The notes: generated by a model not told the origin, from the sequence alone. 64,000 nt of DNA from Arthrobacter sp. B6 (GCF_001663775.1 NZ_KV467168.1:1-64000); one strand, 5' to 3'; shown: positions 46,784-56,315, numbered from the stretch's first letter. Translations and numbers: made by a program.

Positions 46784-48714
46784 GTTGCGTCCTGCCTCGG
46801 CCGGTCCGCCGCATGGCGCGCGCCTGCTTCACCGGTGGAAAGGGCCAGGGTGATCACCATGGTCAGCCCGCCGCCCGGAGTTTCCTCAGCGGTCAGGGTG
46901 CCTCCCATCGCCTTGACGAAACCGTCTGCGACGGCCAGGCCCAGCCCTACTCCGGTGCCCTGCGGCAGGTCGTGGAGCCGCTGGAATGGCTGGAACATTT
47001 CCAGCACTTTCCGGGCGGGCACGCCCGAACCGTGGTCAATGATCCGCAGCTCGCCGGTCGGATAGCCATCCAGGGTCGCTGAACCCATGCCGTCGGAGGC
47101 GCCGGTCACAGTGATTCCGGAGTCTGGCGCGTACTTAACGGCGTTTTCGACGATATTGGCGATGACGCGTTCCAGCAGCACCGGATCAGCTTCCACGGCG
47201 GGCATGTTGGCTGGCAGCTCTACGCGGACCGTGCCGTCCGGGAGACCACGCAGAGCCGGGGCAACAACGTCGCTCCACCGGACGGGCCCCAGCGACGGCC
47301 TGACGGAGTCGGCGGTAATCCTCGACATATCCAGCAGGTTTCCCACAAGCTGGTCCAGCCGGTCTGTACACTCGTCGATGGTTTCCAGCAGCTCCCGTTC
47401 CTCCTCAGGGGTATACGTAACGGAGCGCTGCAGCAGCCCGCCGGCGGCGAGCTTGATCCCGGCCAGGGGCGTCCGCAGGTCATGGGACACAGCCCGCAGG
47501 ATGGCGGTGCGCATCGTGTTCCCTTCGGCGAGCCGCAGCACTTCGCGCCGGCTGACGGCCAGCTGGCGGCGCTCCAGCTGGGCCTTCACGTGGACCGCAA
47601 AGGCACCCAGCAGCCTGTTGTCCGCCGCCGGGACCTCCCGGCCGAACAGCACAAGCCAGGTGTCGGCGTCGACCGGCTCTGCCGTGCTGCCCGCCAGGCC
47701 GGTGGCGCCCGGTGCCCACCTGGTGGTGTCCCCGGCACCGGCCACCATCCGCCATGCTTGGCCGCCAGCATCCGACGCCGGAACAGCACCTTCCGAATTG
47801 CCCTCCCTGCTGGTGAACACACCGGCCCCGGCGGCACCAAAAACGTGCAGCGCCTCCGCAAGGAGCCCGTCGAGGGTGTCCTCGGAGCGGGAGGCCCCCA
47901 GCGCGAGCTCACCCAGCGTCGCCGCCTCCGCCTGGGCGCGGGCTGCTACCTTGGATCGGCGGGCGGACGTGTCCACGACACCGGCGACGGCCACGCAGAC
48001 ACCGACGAAAATGCCCAGGGACAGGAAGTCCTGAGGATCGCTGACGGCCAAGTTTCCCACCGGTGGCGTGGAGAAATAGTTCACCAGCACGCTGCTCCAC
48101 AGCGCGCCGACCACGGCGGGCCACAATCCTCCCACCAGGGCCACGGCAACGGCGCCGGCCAGCTGGATCAGGACGGCGGTAGCCACGCTGTGGTCAAAGA
48201 CTGCCAGCAGCAGCTGCAACAAAACCGGAACCGCACCGGCGAGCGCAAAGCCGGCGCCCACCCTGGCCCGGCCAAGGTCTGGCCGCCGGCGCGGTGTGGT
48301 CTGCTGAGTGTCGTGGCGGGGAACCACTTGGACAGCGATGTCACCTGCACCGCGGACCACCCTCGCTTCCACGGTGCCGCCGGAGAACAGCCCTGACAGC
48401 AGTCCTTTGATGGGCCGGCGGCGGGACTGGCCCACGACTATATGGGTGGCGCCGGACTCGCGGGCGTAGTCGAGCAGGGCCCGGGCGGGGTCGGCCGCGG
48501 AGACGGTGTGGTAGGTCCCGCCCAGCCCAACCACCAGCCGGCGCTGTGCCTCCAATGTTTGGGGAGATTCGCCCGGCGCCCCCTCCGCGGTGCGGACGTG
48601 GACCGCTGCCAGCCCACCGCCGTCGCTCCTTTCCAGGATCCGGGCGGCGCGGCGGATGAGCAGTTCTGCGTCGTCGCTGCCGTCGAGGCCAATGACTATC
48701 CGTTCCCGTGCCAT
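46780..48714 (-). CDS. KdpD-like sensor histidine kinase lacking the N-terminal KdpD domain
   Basis: The 644-residue protein has a universal stress protein domain (about 4-135), four membrane helices of the DUF4118 type (about 152-247), a GAF-like region (about 265-385), a HisKA domain with His411 in AVSHDLRTPL, and an HATPase domain (about 515-635). E. coli KdpD is about 890 residues and begins with a 210-residue sensor/ATP-binding domain that is absent here. ATG 48714 is chosen for GGGAG upstream; the frame extends to 48783. It would phosphorylate the KdpE-like protein encoded just after it. Confidence 0.87.
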   Translation of the reverse strand: MARERIVIGLDGSDDAELLIRRAARILERSDGGGLAAVHVRTAEGAPGESPQTLEAQRRLVVGLGGTYHTVSAADPARALLDYARESGATHIVVGQSRRRPIKGLLSGLFSGGTVEARVVRGAGDIAVQVVPRHDTQQTTPRRRPDLGRARVGAGFALAGAVPVLLQLLLAVFDHSVATAVLIQLAGAVAVALVGGLWPAVVGALWSSVLVNYFSTPPVGNLAVSDPQDFLSLGIFVGVCVAVAGVVDTSARRSKVAARAQAEAATLGELALGASRSEDTLDGLLAEALHVFGAAGAGVFTSREGNSEGAVPASDAGGQAWRMVAGAGDTTRWAPGATGLAGSTAEPVDADTWLVLFGREVPAADNRLLGAFAVHVKAQLERRQLAVSRREVLRLAEGNTMRTAILRAVSHDLRTPLAGIKLAAGGLLQRSVTYTPEEERELLETIDECTDRLDQLVGNLLDMSRITADSVRPSLGPVRWSDVVAPALRGLPDGTVRVELPANMPAVEADPVLLERVIANIVENAVKYAPDSGITVTGASDGMGSATLDGYPTGELRIIDHGSGVPARKVLEMFQPFQRLHDLPQGTGVGLGLAVADGFVKAMGGTLTAEETPGGGLTMVITLALSTGEAGARHAADRPRQDAT

Positions 48715-48892
48715 GCGGCCATTCTCCCACTCCGATCCGGCGCTCCTCCGCGCTTCAGCCGGCGGCGCTGTGTTCTCTGCCATAGCGGCGTTAAGGATGC
48801 GTCAAGATTGGCCGGATTTCGGTACGGGTGCCTGTCGCCGGTACTAGATTCGGCTCTGCCTGCGGCGCCGTACTGCGGGCTGAAAGGCATTC
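48715..48892. promoter_or_regulatory. Divergent control region between kdpD-like and APC permease genes
   Basis: This 178-base gap contains the promoters of both divergent genes. On the plus strand GGTACTAGAT at about 48839-48848 is a possible -10 for the permease, giving a leader with GAAAGG before the ATG. It is the logical binding site for the KdpE-like regulator; I cannot identify its operator by eye. Confidence 0.45.
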
Positions 48893-50869
48893 ATGACCAC
48901 CCTGAGCAGGCCGCCCGCCGACCCGTCATCCCTCCGTCTTAAGCGGGAGGCAGCCGTCAGCAACTGGCTGCTGTCCGGATTGCAGGACACCAAGGGTGCC
49001 CATCTGGGCCCCGGCGGGGTGGCGCCGGACGGAGAGAAGAGGCACCACTGGTGGCAGGTGATGTGCCTGACCGGCGTTGACTACTTCTCCACGCTTGGCT
49101 ACCAGCCGGCCATTGCGGCGCTTGCTGCCGGCGCCATCTCTCCCCTTGCCACTCTCGTCCTGGTGTCTGTGACACTGTTGGGCGCCCTCCCGGTCTACCG
49201 GCGGGTGGCCGGCGAGAGTCCCCGCGGCGAGGGTTCCATCGCCATGCTGGAGCGGCTGCTCCCCCGCTGGGGCGGGAAGCTCCTGGTGCTGGTACTGCTG
49301 GGCTTTGCGGCGACGGACTTCATGATCACCATGACGCTGTCCGCCGCCGACGCGACGGCCCACCTGGTCGAGAACCCGTTTGCTCCTGAGTTCCTGCACG
49401 GCCAGGAGGTGGCCGTGACGCTCGTCCTGCTTGCGTTGCTCGCCGCGGTCTTCCTGCGCGGGTTCAAGGAGGCCATCGGCGTCGCCGTTGTGCTGGTGGT
49501 CCTGTACCTGGGGCTCAACGTCGTGGTCATTGCCAGGTCGCTCGGGGAGGTGGCCGCCCATCCGGTTGCCGTCGGCGACTGGTGGGAAACCCTCAACACT
49601 TCGCACGGCAGTCCCCTGATGGCGGTGGCCATTGCGCTGCTGGTCTTCCCCAAGCTGGCGCTGGGACTGTCCGGCTTTGAGACCGGCGTGGCGGTGATGC
49701 CGCAGGTACGCGGCGGCGCAGGCGATACGTGCGACAACCCGGCCGAACGCATCCGGGGTACGCGGAGGCTGCTGACCACCGCAGCAGTGATCATGAGTTC
49801 CTTCCTGGTGGCGAGCAGTTTCACAACAGTGGTCCTGATTCCCGAGGACGGGTTCCTGCCGGGCGGGGAGGCGAACGGCAGAGCGCTTGCGTTCCTCGCG
49901 CACGAGTACCTCGGGGACGGATTCGGCACCGTGTATGACCTGAGCACCATCGCCATCCTGTGGTTCGCCGGGGCGTCTGCGATGGCCGGCCTGCTGAACC
50001 TGGTCCCCCGGTACCTCCCCCGGTACGGCATGGCCCCCGAATGGGCCAAGGCAGTGCGCCCCCTCGTACTGGTCTTCACCCTGACGGGGTTCCTGGTCAC
50101 CTGGCTGTATGAGGCCGACGTCGACGCGCAAGGCGGTGCGTATGCCACCGGTGTGCTGGTGCTGATGACCTCGGCAGCTGTGGCGGTGACACTCTCGGCC
50201 CGCCGGCTGCAGCAGCGGAAACGGACCATCGGGTTCGGCGTTATCGCAGTGCTTTTCGTCTACACCACCGTCACCAATATCGTGGAGCGGCCCGAGGGGA
50301 TCCGTATTGCCGGGTTCTTCATCCTGGGGATTGTCGGCATCTCGCTCCTGTCCAGGGTGCTGCGTTCCTTCGAGCTGCATGCGACGCACGTGCGGCTGGA
50401 CACGCAGGCGCTGGAATTCATGGCGGAGAACCTGTCCGGGCCGATCGGTATCATCGCCCACGAACCCCTCCGGCAGTCCGCCGAGGCCTACCTGCAAAAG
50501 CTGGCCTCCGCCACCGAGGCCAGCCACTTCCCCGCCGACTACCGGCCGCTGTTCCTGGAAGTCACCGTGGATGACTCCTCCGACTTCGAGACGGAGCTGG
50601 AAGTCAGGGGTGTGGTGCGCCACGGGTTTGCGGTGCTGGAGGTGAACGGCCCGGTGGTGCCGAACACCATCGCGTCGGTGCTCCTGCACATCCGCGACGT
50701 GACGGGGCTGATGCCGCACGTCTACTTCCGCTGGACTGAAGGCAACCCGGCGGTGAACCTCCTCCGGTTCCTGGTGCTCGGCGAGGGCGAAATCGCTCCC
50801 GTGACCCGCGAGATCCTGCGGGAAGCCGAACCGGACGTCACGAAGCGGCCTTGGGTGCACGTTGGTTGA
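48893..50869 (+). CDS. APC-superfamily permease, candidate potassium transporter
   Basis: This 658-residue protein has about 12 membrane helices (about 55-485) and a cytoplasmic C-terminal domain (about 490-658). Early motifs [16 protein letters not shown] and [20 protein letters not shown] place it in the APC superfamily, in a clade often found beside shortened KdpD genes. By context it may import K+, as KUP and KimA do within the same superfamily. It is usually annotated as an amino acid transporter, so the substrate is open. The ATG has GAAAGG upstream. Confidence 0.8.
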   Translation: MTTLSRPPADPSSLRLKREAAVSNWLLSGLQDTKGAHLGPGGVAPDGEKRHHWWQVMCLTGVDYFSTLGYQPAIAALAAGAISPLATLVLVSVTLLGALPVYRRVAGESPRGEGSIAMLERLLPRWGGKLLVLVLLGFAATDFMITMTLSAADATAHLVENPFAPEFLHGQEVAVTLVLLALLAAVFLRGFKEAIGVAVVLVVLYLGLNVVVIARSLGEVAAHPVAVGDWWETLNTSHGSPLMAVAIALLVFPKLALGLSGFETGVAVMPQVRGGAGDTCDNPAERIRGTRRLLTTAAVIMSSFLVASSFTTVVLIPEDGFLPGGEANGRALAFLAHEYLGDGFGTVYDLSTIAILWFAGASAMAGLLNLVPRYLPRYGMAPEWAKAVRPLVLVFTLTGFLVTWLYEADVDAQGGAYATGVLVLMTSAAVAVTLSARRLQQRKRTIGFGVIAVLFVYTTVTNIVERPEGIRIAGFFILGIVGISLLSRVLRSFELHATHVRLDTQALEFMAENLSGPIGIIAHEPLRQSAEAYLQKLASATEASHFPADYRPLFLEVTVDDSSDFETELEVRGVVRHGFAVLEVNGPVVPNTIASVLLHIRDVTGLMPHVYFRWTEGNPAVNLLRFLVLGEGEIAPVTREILREAEPDVTKRPWVHVG

Positions 50870-50908
50870 GGCTCCCCCCGGGTGAAGACGCGAGCCTGCG
50901 TCGTCATT

Positions 50909-50914
50909 TAGGCT
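50909..50914 (+). promoter_or_regulatory. -10 hexamer of a leaderless promoter for the hydrolase at 50921
   Basis: TAGGCT ends 6 nt before the ATG at 50921. Confidence 0.55.
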
Positions 50915-50920
50915 GAGCCG

Positions 50921-52006
50921 ATGAGGAAGCGGGTGGTGCTGGCATCGGCGTTGGGACTTGCCGGACTCGCCGCGCTTCTTGCGTGGCGGGGGCCTCGTCT
51001 GCCGCCCGGCACGGAGGAAACCATTGCCCGCATCCGTGCCGCCCCCGTAACGGGAGTCGTCAAGGGCAAATCGGGGTATGCCCAGTCCGGCGGGGTCCGG
51101 ATCTGGTACGAGTCCATCCCTTCTGCCGGTGCGGAGAAGGGTGTCGTGTTGCTCAACTCCTCACTCGGCGTAGGCTCGTTGTTTTGGCCGCCCGCCTTCC
51201 TGCGCGCCCTGTCGGCGGCGGGATACCGCGTGGTCAGGTACGACCATCGGGGCACCGGCGCGTCGAGTTGGATGACAGGCTGGAGCCGAAAGCATCCGTA
51301 CTCACTCATCGACATGGCGAACGATGCGATCGCCGTCCTGGACGAGCTTCATATCGACCGCAGTCACGTGCTCGGGCTTTCACTCGGAGGTTTCGTCGCC
51401 CAAGAGATCGCGATCGCGTACCCCGGGCGTGTCCAGTCCCTTACCCTCATGTCAACATCGGCCGACCCAACCGACGGCTCTATGCCGGGGCCTCAGACCT
51501 GGCCGCTGATCCTGTCCGTGATAGCGGGCCTTCCACTGCTGCGCTACCGCTTGCTCGGCGGGGAAGCGAATCTCGTGAAGGAGCTCCTCGCCGGGCTGGT
51601 CGCGCAAGGCGGAGACGAACCTGTCGACGTGGAAGAGTGGACCAGGATCGTTCTTTACGACCTGCGCGAGCGAAACGGACTCAACCTCCGCGCACTGCTG
51701 CAGCACCAGGTTGCCGTCGCCGTGACCCGCTCCCGATACCCGCTTCTGGGTTCGATCACGGCACCCACCCTTGTGATTCACGGGAACGCCGATGCGTACC
51801 TGCCGATCGAGCACGGCCACCGACTCGCCGCAGCCATCCCTTCCGCCTGCGGCCTTTGGCTGGAAGGCGCCGGTCATCCGTTCCCCTACCCTGACATGCA
51901 CGAGGTAATGACGGCGATCACAGGCCACCTCGACGCCACCGATGTCTCCGCTCCGGACCGGCGGGGCGGTCGGGTTCAAGGCACCACAGCAACAAGTGAT
52001 CCGTGA
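50921..52006 (+). CDS. Membrane-anchored alpha/beta hydrolase
   Basis: This 361-residue hydrolase has an N-terminal hydrophobic anchor (about 5-21), the DHRGTGASS segment, nucleophile elbow GLSLGGF, and a late catalytic Asp/His pair (IHGNADAYLPIEHG and GAGHPFPYPD). It probably acts as an esterase or peptidase facing outside the membrane. Substrate unknown. It is separated from the permease gene by 51 bases and has its own promoter hexamer. Confidence 0.85.
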   Translation: MRKRVVLASALGLAGLAALLAWRGPRLPPGTEETIARIRAAPVTGVVKGKSGYAQSGGVRIWYESIPSAGAEKGVVLLNSSLGVGSLFWPPAFLRALSAAGYRVVRYDHRGTGASSWMTGWSRKHPYSLIDMANDAIAVLDELHIDRSHVLGLSLGGFVAQEIAIAYPGRVQSLTLMSTSADPTDGSMPGPQTWPLILSVIAGLPLLRYRLLGGEANLVKELLAGLVAQGGDEPVDVEEWTRIVLYDLRERNGLNLRALLQHQVAVAVTRSRYPLLGSITAPTLVIHGNADAYLPIEHGHRLAAAIPSACGLWLEGAGHPFPYPDMHEVMTAITGHLDATDVSAPDRRGGRVQGTTATSDP

Positions 52007-52105
52007 ATACGGAACACGGCGACGGAATCGAGGATAGGTGCCGATCCACAACCGGATGGTGCCCACACCCAGGCCGACCGCTAAGGCACGGATCATCCAC
52101 CTGCG

Positions 52106-52828
52106 GTGGGCAGCGATCCTACGGTTCCGGACTGCTCGGTAGGCAAGGCCGGCGCCGCAGCGGCCGGGCTGTTCCAGATCCCAGGCGGTCAGGAAGTAAC
52201 TCCCCTGGCTTCGCCCGTGACAGAGAGCTACACAGGAACGGCGACGTTGGAACTCGGCGACCCTCCGGAAGGGGCCACCGACATCGAATTGAAGCTAACC
52301 GCCCTGACCCCTGGCTGGTTTAAGTTCCAGGACGGCGCCTCCTGCGGTTTCACCGCCACAGACATCGACACAGAGGCGGGATATGCCTCCTGCCGGTACA
52401 CCGTTTCCCTCGAACCAAGGCAGGACAGCATCACGATCAACACCGAGCCGCATAGCCGGTGGCAGCTCACCGCCAAATATGTGAAACAGGAACGGACCGA
52501 GCCGGGCGTCAACGCCAAAGGTGAAACCTACGGCATGGAAAGCCCCGAACACGGAGTCCCGGATCTGATCGCCGTCATGGCAACGAACGGATCATCCGGC
52601 TACGCCTACGCAAAGGATCTCTACGGCGGGCCAATGCCCACCAGCCCGGAAGATGCAGTGACAAACTTTTCCAACCCAATCCCCCTTCGCGAAATCCCCG
52701 TATTCCTCAGCGACGGCGAAACACAAGTCGGAACCTTCAAGGCAGCAGGTTCTGGCGGCGGAATACCCTCCTACCCATCCAGATCGCCGATACCGTCACA
52801 AAATCCGACTGTAGATCCGGCAGGCTAA
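52106..52828 (+). CDS. Hypothetical protein, possibly 5'-truncated
   Basis: A 240-codon frame begins at GTG without a ribosome-binding site; the next in-frame stop upstream is at 52082-52084. The product is Thr/Ser/Pro-rich with predicted beta structure (TGTATLELGDPPEGATDIELKL), two cysteines near 73 and 90, and a low-complexity end. It looks like a secreted protein but has no signal peptide. Another frame just upstream is also open over about 35 codons, so a frameshift or 5' deletion may have removed the start. I do not recognise a family. Confidence 0.5.
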   Translation: MGSDPTVPDCSVGKAGAAAAGLFQIPGGQEVTPLASPVTESYTGTATLELGDPPEGATDIELKLTALTPGWFKFQDGASCGFTATDIDTEAGYASCRYTVSLEPRQDSITINTEPHSRWQLTAKYVKQERTEPGVNAKGETYGMESPEHGVPDLIAVMATNGSSGYAYAKDLYGGPMPTSPEDAVTNFSNPIPLREIPVFLSDGETQVGTFKAAGSGGGIPSYPSRSPIPSQNPTVDPAG

Positions 52829-52846
52829 TCTTCGTACTCTGCCGGG

Positions 52847-52984
52847 CTAAAGCTCCGGTGCGTGCTCCTCGGGCAGCGCGCCCTCGTCCTCCGGGTGCCG
52901 TTTTAGGTTCAGCAGCGCCAGCGCCAGACCACCCCATACGGTGAGTATGGCGATGATCATCATGGTGATCGCGATGGGTGTCAT
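52847..52984 (-). CDS. metS: MetS-type small subunit of the NSS transporter
   Basis: This 45-residue protein has one membrane helix (about 4-27, IAITMMIIAILTVWGGLALAL) followed by a short acidic tail. It matches the small subunits of methionine/alanine NSS transporters, where MetS of Corynebacterium is required for MetP activity. ATG 52984 overlaps the stop of the large subunit (ATGA). Confidence 0.88.
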   Translation of the reverse strand: MTPIAITMMIIAILTVWGGLALALLNLKRHPEDEGALPEEHAPEL

Positions 52985-54555
52985 CGTGCAGTCTCCTCTG
53001 ATTCTTCGTCCACCATGGATTGATATTCGGGATCGTGGTGCGCTTTGGACCTGCCGCTCCAGGGGATGAAGGTCAGGACGAGCGCCAGGACCACGAGCCC
53101 GCCCGCCATGCCCCAGCCGAACAGGCCAACAAACCACTCGGGATAGCCCTCATAGGTGGTGGAAATCTTGCTGATGAATTCGCTGGAAACCATGTAGATC
53201 AGCGCAAGCGGCACTACGCCAGCAACAAGCACCATCCACGCCCGGCGCATCTTGATCGTCGAAATGCGGTTGAGGTGGGCTGATAGCAGGGGAAGCTTAC
53301 GCAGGAACCATGCCAGCACCACGACGGTGACCAGCGCCCCGAGCGTGATGCCAAAGCTGTTCACGAAAGCATCGGAGGTGTCCAGGAGGTAGAGGCCCGT
53401 TGCCGTCGGGAAGAGTGCCAGTGACACCGCCGCGACCAGTCCGCTCACCACTATTGAAGCCTTGATCCGCGCCCAGCCGAGTTTGTCCTGCACCGCCGCC
53501 ACGATGACCTCCAGAACCGAGATCAGCGATGTAACCCCGGCGAACACCAGGGACCCGAAGAACAGCACCCCCATGACCGCCCCGAACGGCGCCTGGGACA
53601 CAATGGTGGGGAACGCGACGAAAGCCAGGCCGATGCCTTGGGTCACCACATCGTTGACACCTGTTCCGGCCGCCTGCGCCATGAACCCAAGGGCGGCGAA
53701 CACGCCGATGCCGGCCAGGATCTCGAATCCCGAATTGGAGAACGCAACCACCATTCCGGAACCGGTGAGATCGGTCCTGCGCTTCAGGTAGGAGGAGTAG
53801 GTGACCATGATGCCGTAACCCACGGAGAGGGAAAAGAAGATGTGCCCGTAGGCAGCGGCCCAGACGGACGGATCGGCCAGGGCGGCCCAATCGGGGGTGA
53901 AGAATGCGTTGAGTCCTTCCGCCGCGCCCGGGAGGAACAGGGATTGGACCACCAGCAGCAGGAACATGACCACCAGCAGCGGGAGCAGGACCGAGTTGGC
54001 GCGTGAAATGCCTTTGCGGATTCCGGCCACCATGATGATGATGACTGCGGTCCAGATCAACAGCAGCGGGAAGAAAACGGATGGCACAAAGTTGAAGCCG
54101 ATGCCAGGCGCCTCGGCGACGTTGAGGAAAGTGCCGAAGAAGTAGCCCTCGGCGTCGTCCCCCCATGCCTCCGTGAACGAAAAGATGGTGTACATCAGGG
54201 ACCAGGCGATGATCACGGCATAGTAGGCCGCGATGACGAAGCAGACCAGGACCTGCCACCACCCCAACGGCTCGGCCACCCGGTGGAGCCGGCGATAGGC
54301 AAGCGGCGCGGAGCCACGGAATTTGTGCCCCACGGCGTAGTCCAGGAACAGCAGCGGGATGCCCGCCGTCAGCAACGCCACGAGGTACGGGATCAGGAAC
54401 GCGCCGCCGCCGTTGTCATAGGCGATATAGGGAAAACGCCAGATGTTCCCAAGCCCCACAGCTGAACCGATGGCGGAGAGAATAAAGAGCCGGCGCGTGG
54501 AAAATGTCTCGCGCTTCGCAGGTGCGGCGGAGCGGGAAGATGATGGGCCGCTCAT
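52981..54555 (-). CDS. metP: Sodium-dependent NSS-family transporter (MetP-like)
   Basis: This 524-residue protein of the neurotransmitter:sodium symporter family has the family N-terminus LFILSAIGSAVGLGNIWRFP (about 28-47) and 11-12 helices with the unwound first helix NGGGAFL and the VFAGVTSLISVLE region. With the MetS-like partner downstream it probably imports methionine and/or alanine with sodium. No regulatory RNA was seen in the upstream sequence. Confidence 0.9.
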   Translation of the reverse strand: MSGPSSSRSAAPAKRETFSTRRLFILSAIGSAVGLGNIWRFPYIAYDNGGGAFLIPYLVALLTAGIPLLFLDYAVGHKFRGSAPLAYRRLHRVAEPLGWWQVLVCFVIAAYYAVIIAWSLMYTIFSFTEAWGDDAEGYFFGTFLNVAEAPGIGFNFVPSVFFPLLLIWTAVIIIMVAGIRKGISRANSVLLPLLVVMFLLLVVQSLFLPGAAEGLNAFFTPDWAALADPSVWAAAYGHIFFSLSVGYGIMVTYSSYLKRRTDLTGSGMVVAFSNSGFEILAGIGVFAALGFMAQAAGTGVNDVVTQGIGLAFVAFPTIVSQAPFGAVMGVLFFGSLVFAGVTSLISVLEVIVAAVQDKLGWARIKASIVVSGLVAAVSLALFPTATGLYLLDTSDAFVNSFGITLGALVTVVVLAWFLRKLPLLSAHLNRISTIKMRRAWMVLVAGVVPLALIYMVSSEFISKISTTYEGYPEWFVGLFGWGMAGGLVVLALVLTFIPWSGRSKAHHDPEYQSMVDEESEETAR

Positions 54556-54671
54556 CCCGTCACGCCCTGCACAAAGGTTGTCAGTTTGATGCTGCAGCGC
54601 TGGATAGCGCGCTTTTCTGGACGGTCCATGGGGGCTCGCTCTCGGAGGAAGGTGGAAGTCCGATTCACTGG

Positions 54672-54860
54672 CTATGCCGCGACTCTACTTTCACCCGTCG
54701 TTTCATGGAAGCCCTGGACTTTCCGCACGGCTTTTCGCGCAGGTGCTCCGTCCTGCCGCAGGAGCAGAAGTCCAAACACGAGTACGGACCATTTATCGCC
54801 GATCCGATCCAATACATCACGGATCCCGCAGTCCGGATGGTCCGCTTCGCCGCAGGGTTC
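54672..54860 (-). pseudogene. HxlR-type regulator remnant
   Basis: The minus strand reads CGIRDVLDRIGDKWSVLV, the hallmark N-terminal part of HxlR winged-helix regulators, then shifts to degenerate sequence and stops at 54672 after only about 60 family residues. The part upstream of the cysteine is antisense to an NmrA-type remnant and not HxlR-like. It is a decayed gene with both its start and its C-terminal half lost. Confidence 0.6.
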
Positions 54861-54907
54861 CGAGGCTGGCGCGCCTGCGCCCGGAGCAACCCGCCGTACA
54901 ACCAGCA

Positions 54908-55469
54908 GCAGCCAGCTCCGGGCTCTGGACTTCGACGTCCCCGAAACAATCTCCTTTGAGGGCGTGGAAACACTCGTGATGGTGTCCGCCGGAACTGAAG
55001 AAGACGACGTCGTCATCAGCCGTCACAACAACGCCATCACGGCGGCAGAACGCGATGGGGTCAGGCACATCGTGTACACGAGCCTCACCGACGCCGGCGA
55101 CCATCTGGGATTCGCACTGGCACACCGCTGGACAGAATGCCGCCTTCGTCACGGAACGCCGCAGTGGACAATTTTGCGGAACGGTCTCTACGCGGAGCTG
55201 ATCGGCCAACTCCTGGCTCCCCGGGAAAGGGTCATCTCTGCCCCGTTCGGGCAGGGCGGCGTTGCCGCAGCCGCAGCGAATTGCGTCAGGCGTTGGACTC
55301 TTCAGCGCTGCTGCCCTTCCAGCCATCGATGCTGCTGTTTATCCATTCCGCTGCAAGCCACGGATTCCTCGAGGAGACTGGCACTGACCTCACCAACATC
55401 CTCGGACGCGAGCCCCTAACCCCACTTCACGTAGCAGCGGCCGCCGCAACCGGCAGCACCAGCAGGTAG
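54908..55469 (+). pseudogene. NmrA-like NAD(P)-binding reductase pseudogene
   Basis: The plus strand encodes the middle of an atypical SDR of the QorB/NmrA type (FEGVETLVMVSAGTEEDD, RHIVYTSLTDAGDHLG, WTILRNGLYAELIGQLLA) but lacks the N-terminal GxxGxxG Rossmann motif. After about 55280 the frame is lost; a family-like C-terminus (ETGTDLTNILGREPL) appears in another frame. Intact homologues are often divergent from an hxlR gene, as the remnants here are. Its last bases overlap the lipoprotein gene. Confidence 0.75.
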
Positions 55470-56251
55470 CCGGTCGGCAGATCGCTGCTCCAGCGTCGCG
55501 GCTCGCGGGCCACGAACTGGGTTGCCAGCTGCTCAGGGGTGAGCAGGCTGTTGGGCGCGGGCGACGGACCCCACTGCCCGCTGCCATGCGGGTGGAGCGG
55601 ATCCTGGACGCGGATGCCGGTGACCGAGAACTCCGGGAACTGGTCGGGATCGCCGAGCGACTCGAACCCGCTCATCACCCACGCGTGGCGGCCGCGCCAC
55701 ATGACCAGCCCAACCGGCCGTCCCGTGTCGGCGATGGCACGCGCCGCGGTCTGCAGCGCGTCGTCGTACTGGGGGATGCTGACGACGGTGTACGGCCCCA
55801 TCCCGATCTCGGTCAGCACCTGCGCCCAACCGAGCGGGTTGGCACCGTTGAACGAGTTGGACGACCGTGCCCGCGCCATTTCCCACAGCTCGCCCTGCTG
55901 AGCGGGGTCGGCCCACGAGCCGCCCCCCGTGTCATCGATGAGGTTGTGTGCGATCTGGATGCTGGCCCCAACACACCAGTCAAAAGTGTACTGCGGCACG
56001 AAGTCCCCCAACTGGTAGAGGTTGAGGGCGAACGCCTGGGGCACCGGGGGTGGCGCGGGAACCGGTGTCGGCGTGTTGGCCGGGGTCCGTTGGGGGGCGG
56101 GGGCGGCGTCCCCAACAGCCGGCAGGGGCGAAGAGGCTGCGGACGGTCGATCGGTGGCGGCCTCATCGAGGTCCACAACGGGAGTGCAGGCAGTGATAAG
56201 GCTCGCCAAGACGACGAGCCACGCCAGAAGACGGGCAGGGGCACCGGTCAT
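55427..56251 (-). CDS. Lipoprotein with C39-like peptidase fold
   Basis: This 274-residue protein has a signal peptide with lipobox LITAC (Cys22), a Pro/Ala/Thr-rich linker (about 30-72), and a domain with a candidate catalytic Cys93 (FDWCVGASIQIAHNLI) and His189 (RGRHAWVMSG), like papain-like C39-family domains. It would sit on the outer membrane face. No partner substrate is near. ATG 56251 is chosen because it places the signal peptide first; TAAACT 5 nt upstream suggests a leaderless mRNA. Confidence 0.8.
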   Translation of the reverse strand: MTGAPARLLAWLVVLASLITACTPVVDLDEAATDRPSAASSPLPAVGDAAPAPQRTPANTPTPVPAPPPVPQAFALNLYQLGDFVPQYTFDWCVGASIQIAHNLIDDTGGGSWADPAQQGELWEMARARSSNSFNGANPLGWAQVLTEIGMGPYTVVSIPQYDDALQTAARAIADTGRPVGLVMWRGRHAWVMSGFESLGDPDQFPEFSVTGIRVQDPLHPHGSGQWGPSPAPNSLLTPEQLATQFVAREPRRWSSDLPTGYLLVLPVAAAAAT

Positions 56252-56256
56252 GATCC

Positions 56257-56262
56257 AGTTTA
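56257..56262 (-). promoter_or_regulatory. -10 hexamer of a leaderless promoter for the lipoprotein gene
   Basis: TAAACT on the minus strand ends 5 nt before the ATG at 56251. Confidence 0.45.
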
Positions 56263-56315
56263 GCGCGACGCGGCGGGAACGCCTCGTGCAGGGATTGGCC
56301 CCTCCAGATGCTGTT

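Noticed and set aside
48926..50860. A 644-codon minus-strand frame opposite the APC permease
   Set aside because: Arg/His/Gln/Gly-rich shadow of a well-supported membrane protein gene.
46064..50869. A complete Kdp potassium ATPase operon
   Set aside because: No kdpF, kdpA, kdpB or kdpC gene is present; only the sensor/regulator pair and an unrelated permease.
54556..54671. SAM or methionine riboswitch before the MetP-like gene
   Set aside because: I see no conserved SAM-aptamer elements in the upstream sequence.
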